Assembly: GCF_947499065.1 (NCBI RefSeq)
Contig: NZ_CANMMT010000004.1
Span: 1-64,000 of the forward strand
Direction of reading: 5' to 3'
DNA: 64,000 bases
From: an uncultured Tenacibaculum sp.
Lineage (GTDB): Bacteria; Bacteroidota; Bacteroidia; Flavobacteriales; Flavobacteriaceae
The notes below the pieces were generated by a model. The model ran no database searches. It saw only the letters and a list, made by a program, of their open reading frames with translations, and was not told where the DNA came from. This document shows, in pieces, positions 45,142 to 52,818 of this stretch. The translations under genes and the position numbers were made by a program. Numbering within the stretch: the first letter of the stretch is position 1; every line of letters begins with the position of its first letter.

Positions 45142-45633
45142 TTAAAATTTTAACAAACCTTTATCATTTTTCTTTGTTAAAAATAAACTTTTTCGTTTTT
45201 TATTGACGATAGCTTTTACAGGATTTTGCTGATCAGGGAAGTAATTGACTAAAACTGTATTTTTAATTTCTATAGACTTTACTACTGATATATTCTCAAT
45301 TTCTAAATAGAAATAAACAATGTTTCCGTCGTACTCTTTACCTATAAAATTGTATGAATAATCGTTATTATTGATTTTAATATTGAGATGTTCTTTTAAG
45401 TATTTAAAAAAGTATTCATCAACATTTTTAAGTTCTTTTTTTGTGGTTAATTGTAAATCTACTTTATAATCAGTATTAATCGCAGTTTCTATATCATCCA
45501 TAAAAACATTCATTATAATTTGGATGGATTTATTCTCTTCTTTAAAAGTTATCTCAGTTAAAGAGATGTAATATTTGTGTACTGAAAAAGATAAAAGCGG
45601 AACAATAAATAAAGCAATGAATATTTTTTTCAT
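45142..45633 (-). CDS. DUF6702-family exported protein
   Basis: 163 aa. Signal peptide KKIFIALFIVPLLSFSV followed by HKYYISLTEITFKEENKSIQ and IIMNVFMDDIETAINTDY, typical of DUF6702. Companion of an M1 peptidase in many flavobacteria; function unknown. It is just upstream of that peptidase. Confidence 0.86.
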   Translation of the reverse strand: MKKIFIALFIVPLLSFSVHKYYISLTEITFKEENKSIQIIMNVFMDDIETAINTDYKVDLQLTTKKELKNVDEYFFKYLKEHLNIKINNNDYSYNFIGKEYDGNIVYFYLEIENISVVKSIEIKNTVLVNYFPDQQNPVKAIVNKKRKSLFLTKKNDKGLLKF

Positions 45634-45663
45634 ACTTCGATAAAAATCAATTATTGCGCCAAA

Positions 45664-46458
45664 TTAATGTTTTTTGATAAGTTTAAGATAACCTAAGTGT
45701 TCTTTTCTTAGGATATTTATAACTTTTAACATTTCATTACTATTGTATAAGTTTTCAATCCCCAATGGATTACAGTATTCAAGGAAGTGGTAATATTTAT
45801 TAACTGGAATCTTTAATTCAACAAAGAAAAATTCTTCACCTAATTCATTTAAAAGTTTAGCGGGCAAATTTTCTTTGGCAGCCAATTCATTTCTAAGTTT
45901 ACGTATTTTCCCTAGTTGCCTAAATGGAATTATTGTTGTTGTACCAAAACCTTCAAAAGTAGTCGTAGGATCTGCTCTAACTATAGTTGGTTTTACACTA
46001 GTATTTATATGGTCTACTGAATTATTAGTGTATTGTATATCAGAAAAATTGCTAGCTTTTTTCGCGAGCTTTAATTTTGAGTTTGGTTTTGCTTTTTTTA
46101 AATCATTACTGAGAGATCCTGAAAGTTCGTTATTGTTAAGTGAAACTTCATCTAATTCATAAACTTGTTTTTCTAAAGTAGTTCTTTTTCTGTAAACATT
46201 AAAATCAGCAGGAGTAAGCTTTTCAAATATTGTTTTATAACCTATTGAAGAGAAACGAATAGAATCATTAGGTTTGGCAAAAATTCGATATTCTCCTTTT
46301 TCATTTGAAAAAGTAACTTGATTGCTAGTAAAATTAACAATGTGGGCGTTTTCTAACACTCCATCTTTATTATAAATAATACCAAACAATGTTCTTCGTT
46401 CCTCTTGGGCAAAAAGAAATTGAGAAAGTAGCATAAAGAGAAGAAGTATTTTTTTCAT
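45664..46458 (-). CDS. Exported CarboxypepD_reg-like protein, paralogue 1
   Basis: 264 aa. Signal peptide KKILLLFMLLSQFLFAQ. The N-terminal half (about 20-110) is a carboxypeptidase-regulatory-like beta-sandwich (VLENAHIVNFTSNQVTFSNE, GEYRIFAKPNDSIRFSSIGY). The C-terminal half ends with FVELKIPVNKYYHFLEYCNP. Four such genes stand in a row; all share this domain order. The beta-sandwich usually recognises or displays ligands at the envelope; the C-terminal half is specific to these proteins. Confidence 0.82.
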   Translation of the reverse strand: MKKILLLFMLLSQFLFAQEERRTLFGIIYNKDGVLENAHIVNFTSNQVTFSNEKGEYRIFAKPNDSIRFSSIGYKTIFEKLTPADFNVYRKRTTLEKQVYELDEVSLNNNELSGSLSNDLKKAKPNSKLKLAKKASNFSDIQYTNNSVDHINTSVKPTIVRADPTTTFEGFGTTTIIPFRQLGKIRKLRNELAAKENLPAKLLNELGEEFFFVELKIPVNKYYHFLEYCNPLGIENLYNSNEMLKVINILRKEHLGYLKLIKKH

Positions 46459-46585
46459 GATAAATTAAAATCGGTATACTTCTAAAGATACGAAAAATTT
46501 ATGAAAAGCTATGAGCCAGATATTTATGATGGGGTGAAGATGGAATCTATTTTAGTTCTTTAACTATTATTTACCATCTGAATTT

Positions 46586-47389
46586 TTAATGTGTATAATC
46601 TTTAGGATTGGATTCTTTAAAGCTTTTTGATTTGACTTTAAAAAATTGAATTAAATCTATTTCTCCTGAGTTAAATACAGTGTTAAAATTTTTATCGTAA
46701 CTGCAGTAGTAGATAAACTTATAGACATCAGACTCTTTAATTCCAAATTCTTTAGTAAAATGTAAACTATAGGTTTTTTTTATTTTTTCTACCTTAAACT
46801 CCAAAGATTCTATGTCTCTATGTTTAGTTAGTTTTTTTATTCTTCCTGAAATACTATTTAAAATATAATCTAAAGAGAAAGAATTTGCTAAGCCAAATGT
46901 AAAAGGAACACTTCCGCCTTTAGCAGTTTGTAATTTTCTTTGAGCAGGAGTTAAAATTTTAGCTCCAGCATACGGAAGCTTTAAGGTAACTGCATTTATT
47001 TCTTTTTTGAATTTAACTTTTTTACTATCAGAAGATAAGAAACCAGATAAATCATTTTCGTTCAGATTTACTTCATTTAGTTCAAAGGGAGTTTTTACAA
47101 GATTTATAATGTTTTTTTGAATACCAAAATGTTTCATTTTGATGTGAAATGTTTTCGTTTTGTAACCAACGAATGATAGTTTTAAACTATCATTAACTTT
47201 TACTAAAATTCTAAATTCACCATTTTCATTAGTATAGGTACCTTGATTGGTGTTTAAATTAATTATGTGAGCATTAATAACAGGTCCAATTTTATCTTTT
47301 ATTTCTGCATAAAAAAACTTTCTAGAGTCTTGTGAGTGGACTTTAGAAAGCAAAAACACTAATGTGAAAAAAGGTAAGAGTTTTTTCAT
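46586..47389 (-). CDS. Exported CarboxypepD_reg-like protein, paralogue 2
   Basis: 267 aa, with signal peptide KKLLPFFTLVFLLSKVHS. It shares VINAHIINLNTNQGTYTNEN and GEFRILVKVNDSLKLSFVGY with its neighbours. The middle part contains ILTPAQRKLQTAKGG; the C-terminal half has FGIKESDVYKFIYYCSYD. The ATG at 47389 overlaps the stop of paralogue 3 by four bases, indicating co-translation. No functional residue is known. Confidence 0.82.
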   Translation of the reverse strand: MKKLLPFFTLVFLLSKVHSQDSRKFFYAEIKDKIGPVINAHIINLNTNQGTYTNENGEFRILVKVNDSLKLSFVGYKTKTFHIKMKHFGIQKNIINLVKTPFELNEVNLNENDLSGFLSSDSKKVKFKKEINAVTLKLPYAGAKILTPAQRKLQTAKGGSVPFTFGLANSFSLDYILNSISGRIKKLTKHRDIESLEFKVEKIKKTYSLHFTKEFGIKESDVYKFIYYCSYDKNFNTVFNSGEIDLIQFFKVKSKSFKESNPKDYTH

Positions 47390-48201
47390 TCCTGAGAATT
47401 TATACTTTTTAAATAGGTAACACTTTCTTGTTTTAATATTTTTATCACATCAAATATGTTGCCATTTTTGTATAATTTATCAATTTCTAAATGATTACAA
47501 TAATCTAGAAAATGATAGTATTTGTCTTTTGGGATTTTTAATTCTTTGAAGAAGAAATTAGGTGAAAGTTCTGAGAGTAATTTTTCAGGGAAGTTTTCTT
47601 TAAATTTTTGTTCACTTCTAAGCCTTTTTCTTCTTAATGCATTTTTAAGAGAACCAGTATTAAAACTAATACCAATACTGGGGATTTTTGTAGTAGGATC
47701 AGTTACTTTTCTCATGTTTGGAGCTTTGGATCTGTCAATTTCATCTATTGGTAAAATAACAATTTTATCAAAGTTAACCATTGAGAAGTCTCTGGCTTTC
47801 ATGGATTTAACAATTCCTTGGTCTTTGGATACTTGTTTTGAATCGATTGAAAGAATGCCTTTTAAATTGTGCTTTTTTATAACAATTTCATCTAATTCAT
47901 AATCTGTTTTTTCTAACTTAATAGTAGTTGTTAACATACCAAAATCATTAGGACTTACAACAACGATTTTAGTTGTGTATCCTACAAAAGAAATCTGGAG
48001 AGAATCTTTTGTTTTTGCAAGAATTCTAAATTCACCAGAATCATTAGAAAAAGTACCTTGATTAGTGTTTAAATTAATAATATGTGCATTAGTAATAGAG
48101 TTAAAATTATCTTTTATACTAGCATATAAAAATTTTCGTTTTTGCTGAGCATAGCTATTATGTATAATTAATAAAAGAAAAAAAAGTAGTGGTTTATTCA
48201 T
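47386..48201 (-). CDS. Exported CarboxypepD_reg-like protein, paralogue 3
   Basis: 271 aa. Signal peptide NKPLLFFLLLIIHNSYAQ. ITNAHIINLNTNQGTFSNDS and GEFRILAKTKDSLQISFVGY match paralogue 2 closely. The C-terminal FFKELKIPKDKYYHFLDYCN and EIDKLYKNGNIFDVIKIL match paralogue 1, making it the intermediate member. Coupled to paralogue 2 by overlap and to paralogue 4 by a 4-nt gap. Confidence 0.82.
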   Translation of the reverse strand: MNKPLLFFLLLIIHNSYAQQKRKFLYASIKDNFNSITNAHIINLNTNQGTFSNDSGEFRILAKTKDSLQISFVGYTTKIVVVSPNDFGMLTTTIKLEKTDYELDEIVIKKHNLKGILSIDSKQVSKDQGIVKSMKARDFSMVNFDKIVILPIDEIDRSKAPNMRKVTDPTTKIPSIGISFNTGSLKNALRRKRLRSEQKFKENFPEKLLSELSPNFFFKELKIPKDKYYHFLDYCNHLEIDKLYKNGNIFDVIKILKQESVTYLKSINSQE

Positions 48202-48205
48202 AGGC

Positions 48206-48985
48206 TTATTTTTGGGTAAGTTTTGTTTGTTCTTTTTCTAAAAGATATGGAGAGTTTTTACTATTGTCTATCAAAATAGAAGTCAGTTCTAGAAGCTTAT
48301 CTTTTTTATATAAATTGATAATTCCTCTAGAAGTACAATGTTCTAAAAATGAATTAATATTTTCTTTTTTAATTTTTAACTGTTGCACAAAGAACCCATC
48401 TGTAAAATGTTTTCTTATTTTAGAAATATTTTCATCTTGATATTTTACTTTTCGTAATATTTTTTCTCTTCTACTGTTACCATTAATGGAATTAATAAGT
48501 CCACTTAAACTAATAGAAACCCCCGATTTAATTTTTAGTGTTTTATCTTTTTCAGGTTTTTTACTGTTGGCATAAGGGAGTTTTAGAGTTTTAGCATTAA
48601 CAATAGGAGCGTTATTGGTTAAAATATCTTTATCGATATCAAAAATTCCTTTCTTTTTTTCTAAAACAACTTCATCAAGTAAGTGATTTTTACTATCAAT
48701 ATAAATACTAATTTTTGCAGTTTTTAAATCTTGACCACTAATGCTATATTCAGTGTATTCAAAATTTAGATGAGAAGCAATAAGCATGTCTCCTTTGTTA
48801 GCTAAAATTTCGAAATGTCCTTTTTCATCAGTAATAGTACCAATAGAAAGTTTTTTATTTATTAAATGAACATCTTGAGTAGGAATACTGTCTACAAAAA
48901 TATAACCAGAAATAATTTTAGGATTATTTTGAGCTGTTACATTAAAAGATAATATCGTAAAAAATAAAAGTAGGAATCTTTTCAT
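48206..48985 (-). CDS. Exported CarboxypepD_reg-like protein, paralogue 4
   Basis: 259 aa, the first gene of the run and the most divergent. Signal peptide KRFLLLFFTILSFNVTAQ. The beta-sandwich has VHLINKKLSIGTITDEKGHF and LDEVVLEKKKGIFDID, and the C-terminal half KIKKENINSFLEHCTSRGII. It starts the operon and diverges from pepE, so the promoter should lie in 48986-49055. Confidence 0.8.
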   Translation of the reverse strand: MKRFLLLFFTILSFNVTAQNNPKIISGYIFVDSIPTQDVHLINKKLSIGTITDEKGHFEILANKGDMLIASHLNFEYTEYSISGQDLKTAKISIYIDSKNHLLDEVVLEKKKGIFDIDKDILTNNAPIVNAKTLKLPYANSKKPEKDKTLKIKSGVSISLSGLINSINGNSRREKILRKVKYQDENISKIRKHFTDGFFVQQLKIKKENINSFLEHCTSRGIINLYKKDKLLELTSILIDNSKNSPYLLEKEQTKLTQK

Positions 48986-49055
48986 GTAACAAATAAACTA
49001 CCTAACCTTCTTAAAAATGTTTTAATAACATGGTAAATTTTTGTTAATTTGATTT

Positions 49056-49754
49056 ATGAAAAAACTTATAATAGCAAGTACATCAACAGTTCACGGTAGT
49101 GGATATTTGGAATATATTTTACCAACTCTTTCCGTTTTTTTTAAAGGTGTAGAAACAATAATATTCATACCTTATGCAAGACCAGGAGGAATAAGTTATG
49201 ATGAATATACAGCAATTGCTAGGAAAGCATTTGAAAAAATAAATAAAAAAGTAGTAGGACTACATGAGTTTGAAACTCCTCAAGAAGCAATTCAAAAAGC
49301 GGAAGCTATTTTTACAGGAGGAGGGAATACTTTTGAACTAGTAAATCAAATTTATAAAAACAATATTTTTTCTGATTTAAAGAAGGTAGTAGAAGAAGGA
49401 ATACCGTATTTAGGAACAAGTGCAGGGAGTAATATATGTGGAGTAACTATGATGAATACTAATGATATGCCTATTGTATATCCGCCAAGTTTTAAAACAT
49501 TAGAGTTTATACCATTCAATATTAATGCACATTATTTAGACCCTAATCCAGATTCTACTCATATGGGAGAAACTAGAGAAACACGAATTAAAGAATATCA
49601 TGTTTTTAATGAAACTAAGGTATTAGGACTAAGAGAAGGGAGTTGGTTAGAAGTAAATGGTGATTCTATAGTGTTGAAAGGAAATTTATCGGCAAGGTTA
49701 TTTCAGAAAGATAAAGAACCAATAGAAATTGAAAATAATAAAGAAATAAACTAA
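49056..49754 (+). CDS. pepE: Peptidase E (alpha-aspartyl dipeptidase)
   Basis: 232 aa, cytoplasmic, S51 family. The nucleophile Ser is in YLGTSAGSNICG (near 126), with GGGNTFELVNQI and ADFN-like FNINAHYLDPNPDSTHMGET forming the rest of the site. It hydrolyses dipeptides with N-terminal aspartate, independent of metals. Monocistronic, with a terminator immediately after. Confidence 0.93.
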   Translation: MKKLIIASTSTVHGSGYLEYILPTLSVFFKGVETIIFIPYARPGGISYDEYTAIARKAFEKINKKVVGLHEFETPQEAIQKAEAIFTGGGNTFELVNQIYKNNIFSDLKKVVEEGIPYLGTSAGSNICGVTMMNTNDMPIVYPPSFKTLEFIPFNINAHYLDPNPDSTHMGETRETRIKEYHVFNETKVLGLREGSWLEVNGDSIVLKGNLSARLFQKDKEPIEIENNKEIN

Positions 49755-49757
49755 CAT

Positions 49758-49785
49758 AAAAAAACCAGCTGTAAAGCTGGTTTTT
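49758..49785. terminator. Terminator of pepE, probably bidirectional
   Basis: Stem AAAAACCAGCT / AGCTGGTTTTT with GTAA loop (left arm to 49770, right arm from 49775 to 49785). It also lies past the stop of the minus-strand peptide gene. Confidence 0.9.
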
Positions 49786-49805
49786 CATCTTTAAATAGTT
49801 GTTTT

Positions 49806-50012
49806 TTATGATAAAGCACTTTCTTCATCACATGTATAAACCTGAGGGCAAGCTATTAATTGGTGGCAGTAAAAAGGTCCAGTAACTCTTCCTGCGCAAT
49901 CACAACCACATTTACGAATGTCTTGGTCAAAAGAGATTCCTCCAGTTAAGTTTTTTTGCTCTTTACTAGTTAAAATTGTTGCTCCACTAATGTTTAATAA
50001 GTTTTTTTTCAT
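49806..50012 (-). CDS. Double-glycine leader, Cys-rich RiPP-like precursor peptide
   Basis: 68 aa. The leader (residues 1-25) is KKNLLNISGATILTSKEQKN then LTGG, the form of bacteriocin-like natural-product precursors in Bacteroidota that are cut after Gly-Gly by a C39-type transporter. The 43-residue core from Ile26 has six Cys, three of them spaced CxCxC at 35, 37 and 39, then 49, 55 and 61. No maturation enzyme, C39 transporter or second precursor lies in the window, so it is an orphan. A small inverted repeat is upstream at 50038-50069. A different small Cys-rich exported protein is possible. Confidence 0.75.
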   Translation of the reverse strand: MKKNLLNISGATILTSKEQKNLTGGISFDQDIRKCGCDCAGRVTGPFYCHQLIACPQVYTCDEESALS

Positions 50013-50037
50013 AATTAATGAGGGACTTAAAAGTTTG

Positions 50038-50069
50038 TTTATAATTTTTCTAAAATTAGAAATTATAAA
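50038..50069. repeat. Inverted repeat upstream of the peptide gene
   Basis: TTTATAAT (50038-50045) and ATTATAAA (50062-50069), with inner CTAA / TTAG, in the gap between the RiPP-like gene and grpE. Possible operator or transcript end. Confidence 0.35.
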
Positions 50070-50142
50070 TGAAAAAAAGTGTTTTTTTTAAGAAATTTTA
50101 AAAATCCCTATTTACAAAGACTTAGAATTTAAAATTGTAAAA

Positions 50143-50155
50143 TGTCATGTTGACA
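50143..50155. promoter_or_regulatory. Inverted repeat TGTCA-N3-TGACA upstream of grpE
   Basis: TGTCATGTTGACA is centred about 46 nt before the predicted transcription start of the sigma-54-like promoter. It may bind an activator or a repressor. Confidence 0.5.
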
Positions 50156-50167
50156 TATTTTAATCTA

Positions 50168-50183
50168 TTGGCAGAATTATTGC
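50168..50183 (+). promoter_or_regulatory. Sigma-54-type promoter of grpE-dnaJ
   Basis: TTGGCA (50168-50173) and TTGC (50180-50183) place the invariant GG (50170-50171) and GC (50182-50183) exactly 10 nt apart, the RpoN -24/-12 spacing, with consensus bases around both. Transcription would start near 50195, 23 nt before the ATG. No TAnnTTTG is seen in this region. Confidence 0.6.
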
Positions 50184-50217
50184 TTAAATAAAGAGAAAAT
50201 AAAAGAGACGATTTACA

Positions 50218-50772
50218 ATGAGTAAAGATCAATATACTAAAGAAGACGAGTTAAAAGATAATATTGAAGCTGAGGCAAATCAAGAGGAAGTGGTTGAAAG
50301 TGAGGAGGCTGTTAAGAAAGAAGAACCAACTACAGAAGAGTTAATCCAAGTAGAAAAAGATAAATATTTACGTTTATTTGCTGAGTTTGAAAACTATAAA
50401 AAGAGAACTTCAAAAGAACGTATTGAGTTATTTAAAACGGCAAATCAAGAAGTAATGACAGTTTTACTGCCAATTTTAGATGATTTTGAAAGAGCGTTAA
50501 CTCATATAGAAGACGATAAAGAAGCAGAAGAATTACGTAAAGGTGTATTGTTAATATATCAAAAGTTAGTTAAAACTTTAGAACAAAAAGGATTAACAGT
50601 AGTAGAAGTAAAGGCTGGAGATGATTTTGATGCAGAAGTACATCAGGCAATTACTCAAATTCCAGCACCATCTGATGATTTGAAAGGAAAAATTATCGAT
50701 TGTGTAGAAAAAGGATATAAGTTAGGAGATAAAATTATCCGTCACCCAAAAGTGGTGGTTGGACAAGCGTAA
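50218..50772 (+). CDS. grpE: GrpE, nucleotide-exchange factor of DnaK
   Basis: 184 aa. An acidic N terminus (ELKDNIEAEANQEEVVESEE) leads into the coiled-coil (EKDKYLRLFAEFENYKKRTS) and a four-helix/beta-wing region with ILDDFERAL, DAEVHQAI and GYKLGDKIIRHPKVVVGQ. It releases ADP from DnaK. Operon with dnaJ; dnaK is not in the window. Confidence 0.95.
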   Translation: MSKDQYTKEDELKDNIEAEANQEEVVESEEAVKKEEPTTEELIQVEKDKYLRLFAEFENYKKRTSKERIELFKTANQEVMTVLLPILDDFERALTHIEDDKEAEELRKGVLLIYQKLVKTLEQKGLTVVEVKAGDDFDAEVHQAITQIPAPSDDLKGKIIDCVEKGYKLGDKIIRHPKVVVGQA

Positions 50773-50775
50773 ACA

Positions 50776-50832
50776 AAATTACCAATTATCAGTTATCAAT
50801 TGTTTTTGTTAATTGTTAATTGTCAATTGAAT
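50776..50832 (+). repeat. AT-rich CAATTA/TTGTTAATTG repeats between grpE and dnaJ
   Basis: The 64-nt gap contains several imperfect copies of CAATTATC and TTAATTG and can fold into alternative hairpins. No gene is present. It may tune dnaJ expression, or be an AT-rich neutral spacer. Confidence 0.4.
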
Positions 50833-50836
50833 TAAA

Positions 50837-51961
50837 ATGGCAAAACAAGATTACTACGAAGTATTAGGTGTTTCAAAATCAGCAACACAGTCTGAAATAA
50901 AGAAGGCGTACCGTAAAATGGCGATTAAATATCATCCAGATAAAAATCCAGATGATAAAAACGCTGAAGAAAAATTTAAATTATGTGCTGAGGCTTATGA
51001 AGTACTAAGTGATGAGAATAAGAAAGCTCGTTACGACCAGTATGGACATGCAGCATTTGAAGGTGGCCAAGGAGGTTTTGGTGGCGGAGGAATGAATATG
51101 GATGATATATTCAGTCAGTTCGGAGATATTTTCGGAGGTGCATTTGGAGGCGGCTTCGGTGGTTTCGGAGGTGGCGGACAACGTCAAGCTAGAGTTAAGG
51201 GAAGTAATTTACGTATTCGTGTAAAACTTACTTTAGAAGAAATTGCCAATGGAGTAGAAAAGAAGGTAAAAGTTAGAAGAAAGGTTCAAGCTGAAGGAGT
51301 AACTTACAAAACCTGTACTACTTGTAATGGTGCTGGACAACAAATGCGTGTTACCAATACTATTTTAGGTAGAATGCAAACAGCAACTACTTGTGGTACA
51401 TGTCATGGAGCAGGAGAAATGATTGGTAGTAAACCAAATGGTTCAGATGCTCAAGGATTAATAGTAAAAGAAGAAACTGTTTCTATAAATATTCCTGAAG
51501 GAGTAACAGAAGGTGTCCAATTAAAAGTAGGAGGGAAAGGAAATGAAGCTCCTGGTAAAAATTCTATTTCAGGAGATTTATTAGTTCTAATTGAAGAAAT
51601 TCCTCACGAAACTCTAAAAAGAGAAGGAAGTAATATTCACTACGATTTATATATAAACTTTTCAGAAGCTGTTTTAGGAGCGTCAAAAGAAGTTCAAACA
51701 GTAACAGGAAAAGTAAAGATTAAAATAGAAGCAGGTACACAATCTGGTAAAATTTTAAGATTAAAAGGTAAGGGATTACCAAGTATTGAAAGATATGGAA
51801 ATGGAGATTTCTTAATTCATGTGAATGTATGGACGCCACAAGAGTTAACTAAAGAGCAACGTAAGTTTTTTGAGCAAATGCAAGAAGACGAGAACTTTAG
51901 CCCGAATCCACAAAAATCGGATAAATCATTTTTTGAGAAAGTAAAAGATATGTTTTCTTAA
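50837..51961 (+). CDS. dnaJ: DnaJ co-chaperone with a reduced zinc-finger domain
   Basis: 374 aa. J domain at 1-70 with the HPD motif ([11 protein letters not shown]), a Gly/Phe-rich linker (about 75-115), the cysteine-rich region (about 135-210), and the C-terminal substrate domain. Only two CxxCxGxG motifs are present (CTTCNGAG and CGTCHGAG) instead of four. The positions of the other two are occupied by a segment without Cys ([20 protein letters not shown]). The protein still has four Cys for one zinc site. It acts with DnaK and the upstream grpE. Confidence 0.94.
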   Translation: MAKQDYYEVLGVSKSATQSEIKKAYRKMAIKYHPDKNPDDKNAEEKFKLCAEAYEVLSDENKKARYDQYGHAAFEGGQGGFGGGGMNMDDIFSQFGDIFGGAFGGGFGGFGGGGQRQARVKGSNLRIRVKLTLEEIANGVEKKVKVRRKVQAEGVTYKTCTTCNGAGQQMRVTNTILGRMQTATTCGTCHGAGEMIGSKPNGSDAQGLIVKEETVSINIPEGVTEGVQLKVGGKGNEAPGKNSISGDLLVLIEEIPHETLKREGSNIHYDLYINFSEAVLGASKEVQTVTGKVKIKIEAGTQSGKILRLKGKGLPSIERYGNGDFLIHVNVWTPQELTKEQRKFFEQMQEDENFSPNPQKSDKSFFEKVKDMFS

Positions 51962-52001
51962 AAAAAAAGAAAAAATATTTTTTTTTTTTGAAAAACAATT
52001 T

Positions 52002-52085
52002 TATATTTGCAGTGTCTAGGAGACGTTCTAGACACTTTTTCTTTTTCATAGCAATTTTCCCACTCAAATTTTGAGTGGGTTTTTT
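52002..52085 (+). ncRNA. Candidate small RNA (promoter, hairpin, terminator)
   Basis: TATATTTG (52002-52009) is a perfect -7 element. It is followed by a hairpin GTGTCTAG / CTAGACAC (about 52012-52035) with a T-rich tail, then by a stem CCCACTCAAA / TTTGAGTGGG (52059-52068 with 52070-52079) and a T run. No protein gene begins between dnaJ and rnpB, so this would be a transcript of about 25 nt or 70 nt. Alternatively the second stem is only the dnaJ terminator. Confidence 0.4.
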
Positions 52086-52118
52086 ATGAACTAAGACTAA
52101 AAAATCACAAAAATATAT

Positions 52119-52420
52119 AAGCAGACCTATCTTATCGACTTATATTTAGTATAAGTAGGAAAGTCTGGACACCAAAGAGTAGCATAGCGGATAACATCCG
52201 TCCGGTGTAAACCGAGGACAAGTGCAACAGAAAGTATGTACAGGTAATGCTGTAGTGAAACCAGGTAAACTCTATGCGGTGCAATGCCATGTACATTAGA
52301 GCTCGAGCGTTACTCGCGCGATTCTAAGGGGTAGGCAGATTGATTTTACAAGTAATTGTAAAACTAGATAAATGATAAGGGCCTCGCTAGAGGAACAGAA
52401 TCCAGCTTACTGGTCTGCTT
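52119..52420 (+). ncRNA. rnpB: RNase P RNA, bacterial type A
   Basis: The outer helix pairs GCAGACC (52121-52127) with GGTCTGC (52412-52418). The conserved core is present: AGGAAAGTCTGGACACC near 52157-52173, ACCGAGGAC near 52210, CAGAAAGTATG near 52229, GGGGTAGGC near 52329 and ACAGAATCCAGCTTAC near 52395-52410, the P4 partner. At about 302 nt the molecule is short for type A. It processes the 5' leader of tRNAs. A T run after 52420 serves as terminator. Confidence 0.95.
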
Positions 52421-52609
52421 TTTTTCTTATTTAGAATCATTATAACAATATTTTTTAACATCTAAAAAACAGTCAATTATCATATTCGTAATTTTAAGGA
52501 GATTAAAACTGCTTTTTTTTAGATTTTTCTCAAAAACTAGGTTTTTAATTAAGTAAATTTATTGTTTTTTGGGTTTTGTTGTTTATTTTTTAATCTCAGG
52601 CTAAAATTG

Positions 52610-52617
52610 TAGTTTTG
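52610..52617 (+). promoter_or_regulatory. -7 promoter element of acnB
   Basis: TAGTTTTG matches TAnnTTTG exactly, 202 nt before the ATG at 52819, so it implies a leader of about 195 nt. No clear TTG box lies at the usual position. The sequence between rnpB and this element (52421-52609) is AT-rich and I find nothing else in it. Confidence 0.55.
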
Positions 52618-52654
52618 CTAAGCCTAAAAATTAACAAAATAATTTATATAAAAA

Positions 52655-52712
52655 CATAGCTATAAAAGTTGAAAAGCTTTTCAAAAAGCATTGCGTAGCT
52701 AGCTTTTATAAA
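52655..52712 (+). promoter_or_regulatory. Structured part of the acnB 5' leader
   Basis: A perfect 16-bp palindrome TTGAAAAGCTTTTCAA (52669-52684) is enclosed by TATAAAAG (52661-52668) and CTTTTATA (52703-52710). The nested repeats could form a long hairpin in the leader transcript or be an operator. No known riboswitch class was recognised. Confidence 0.4.
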
Positions 52713-52818
52713 AGAAAATTTACTAAGTAAAATAATTTAACTGTAAAGTAGTATATCTTTTCAAGTAGAATTTAACAAACTTATAAGTTTTCTTTAATTA
52801 CTAAAAAATAAACCTTTT

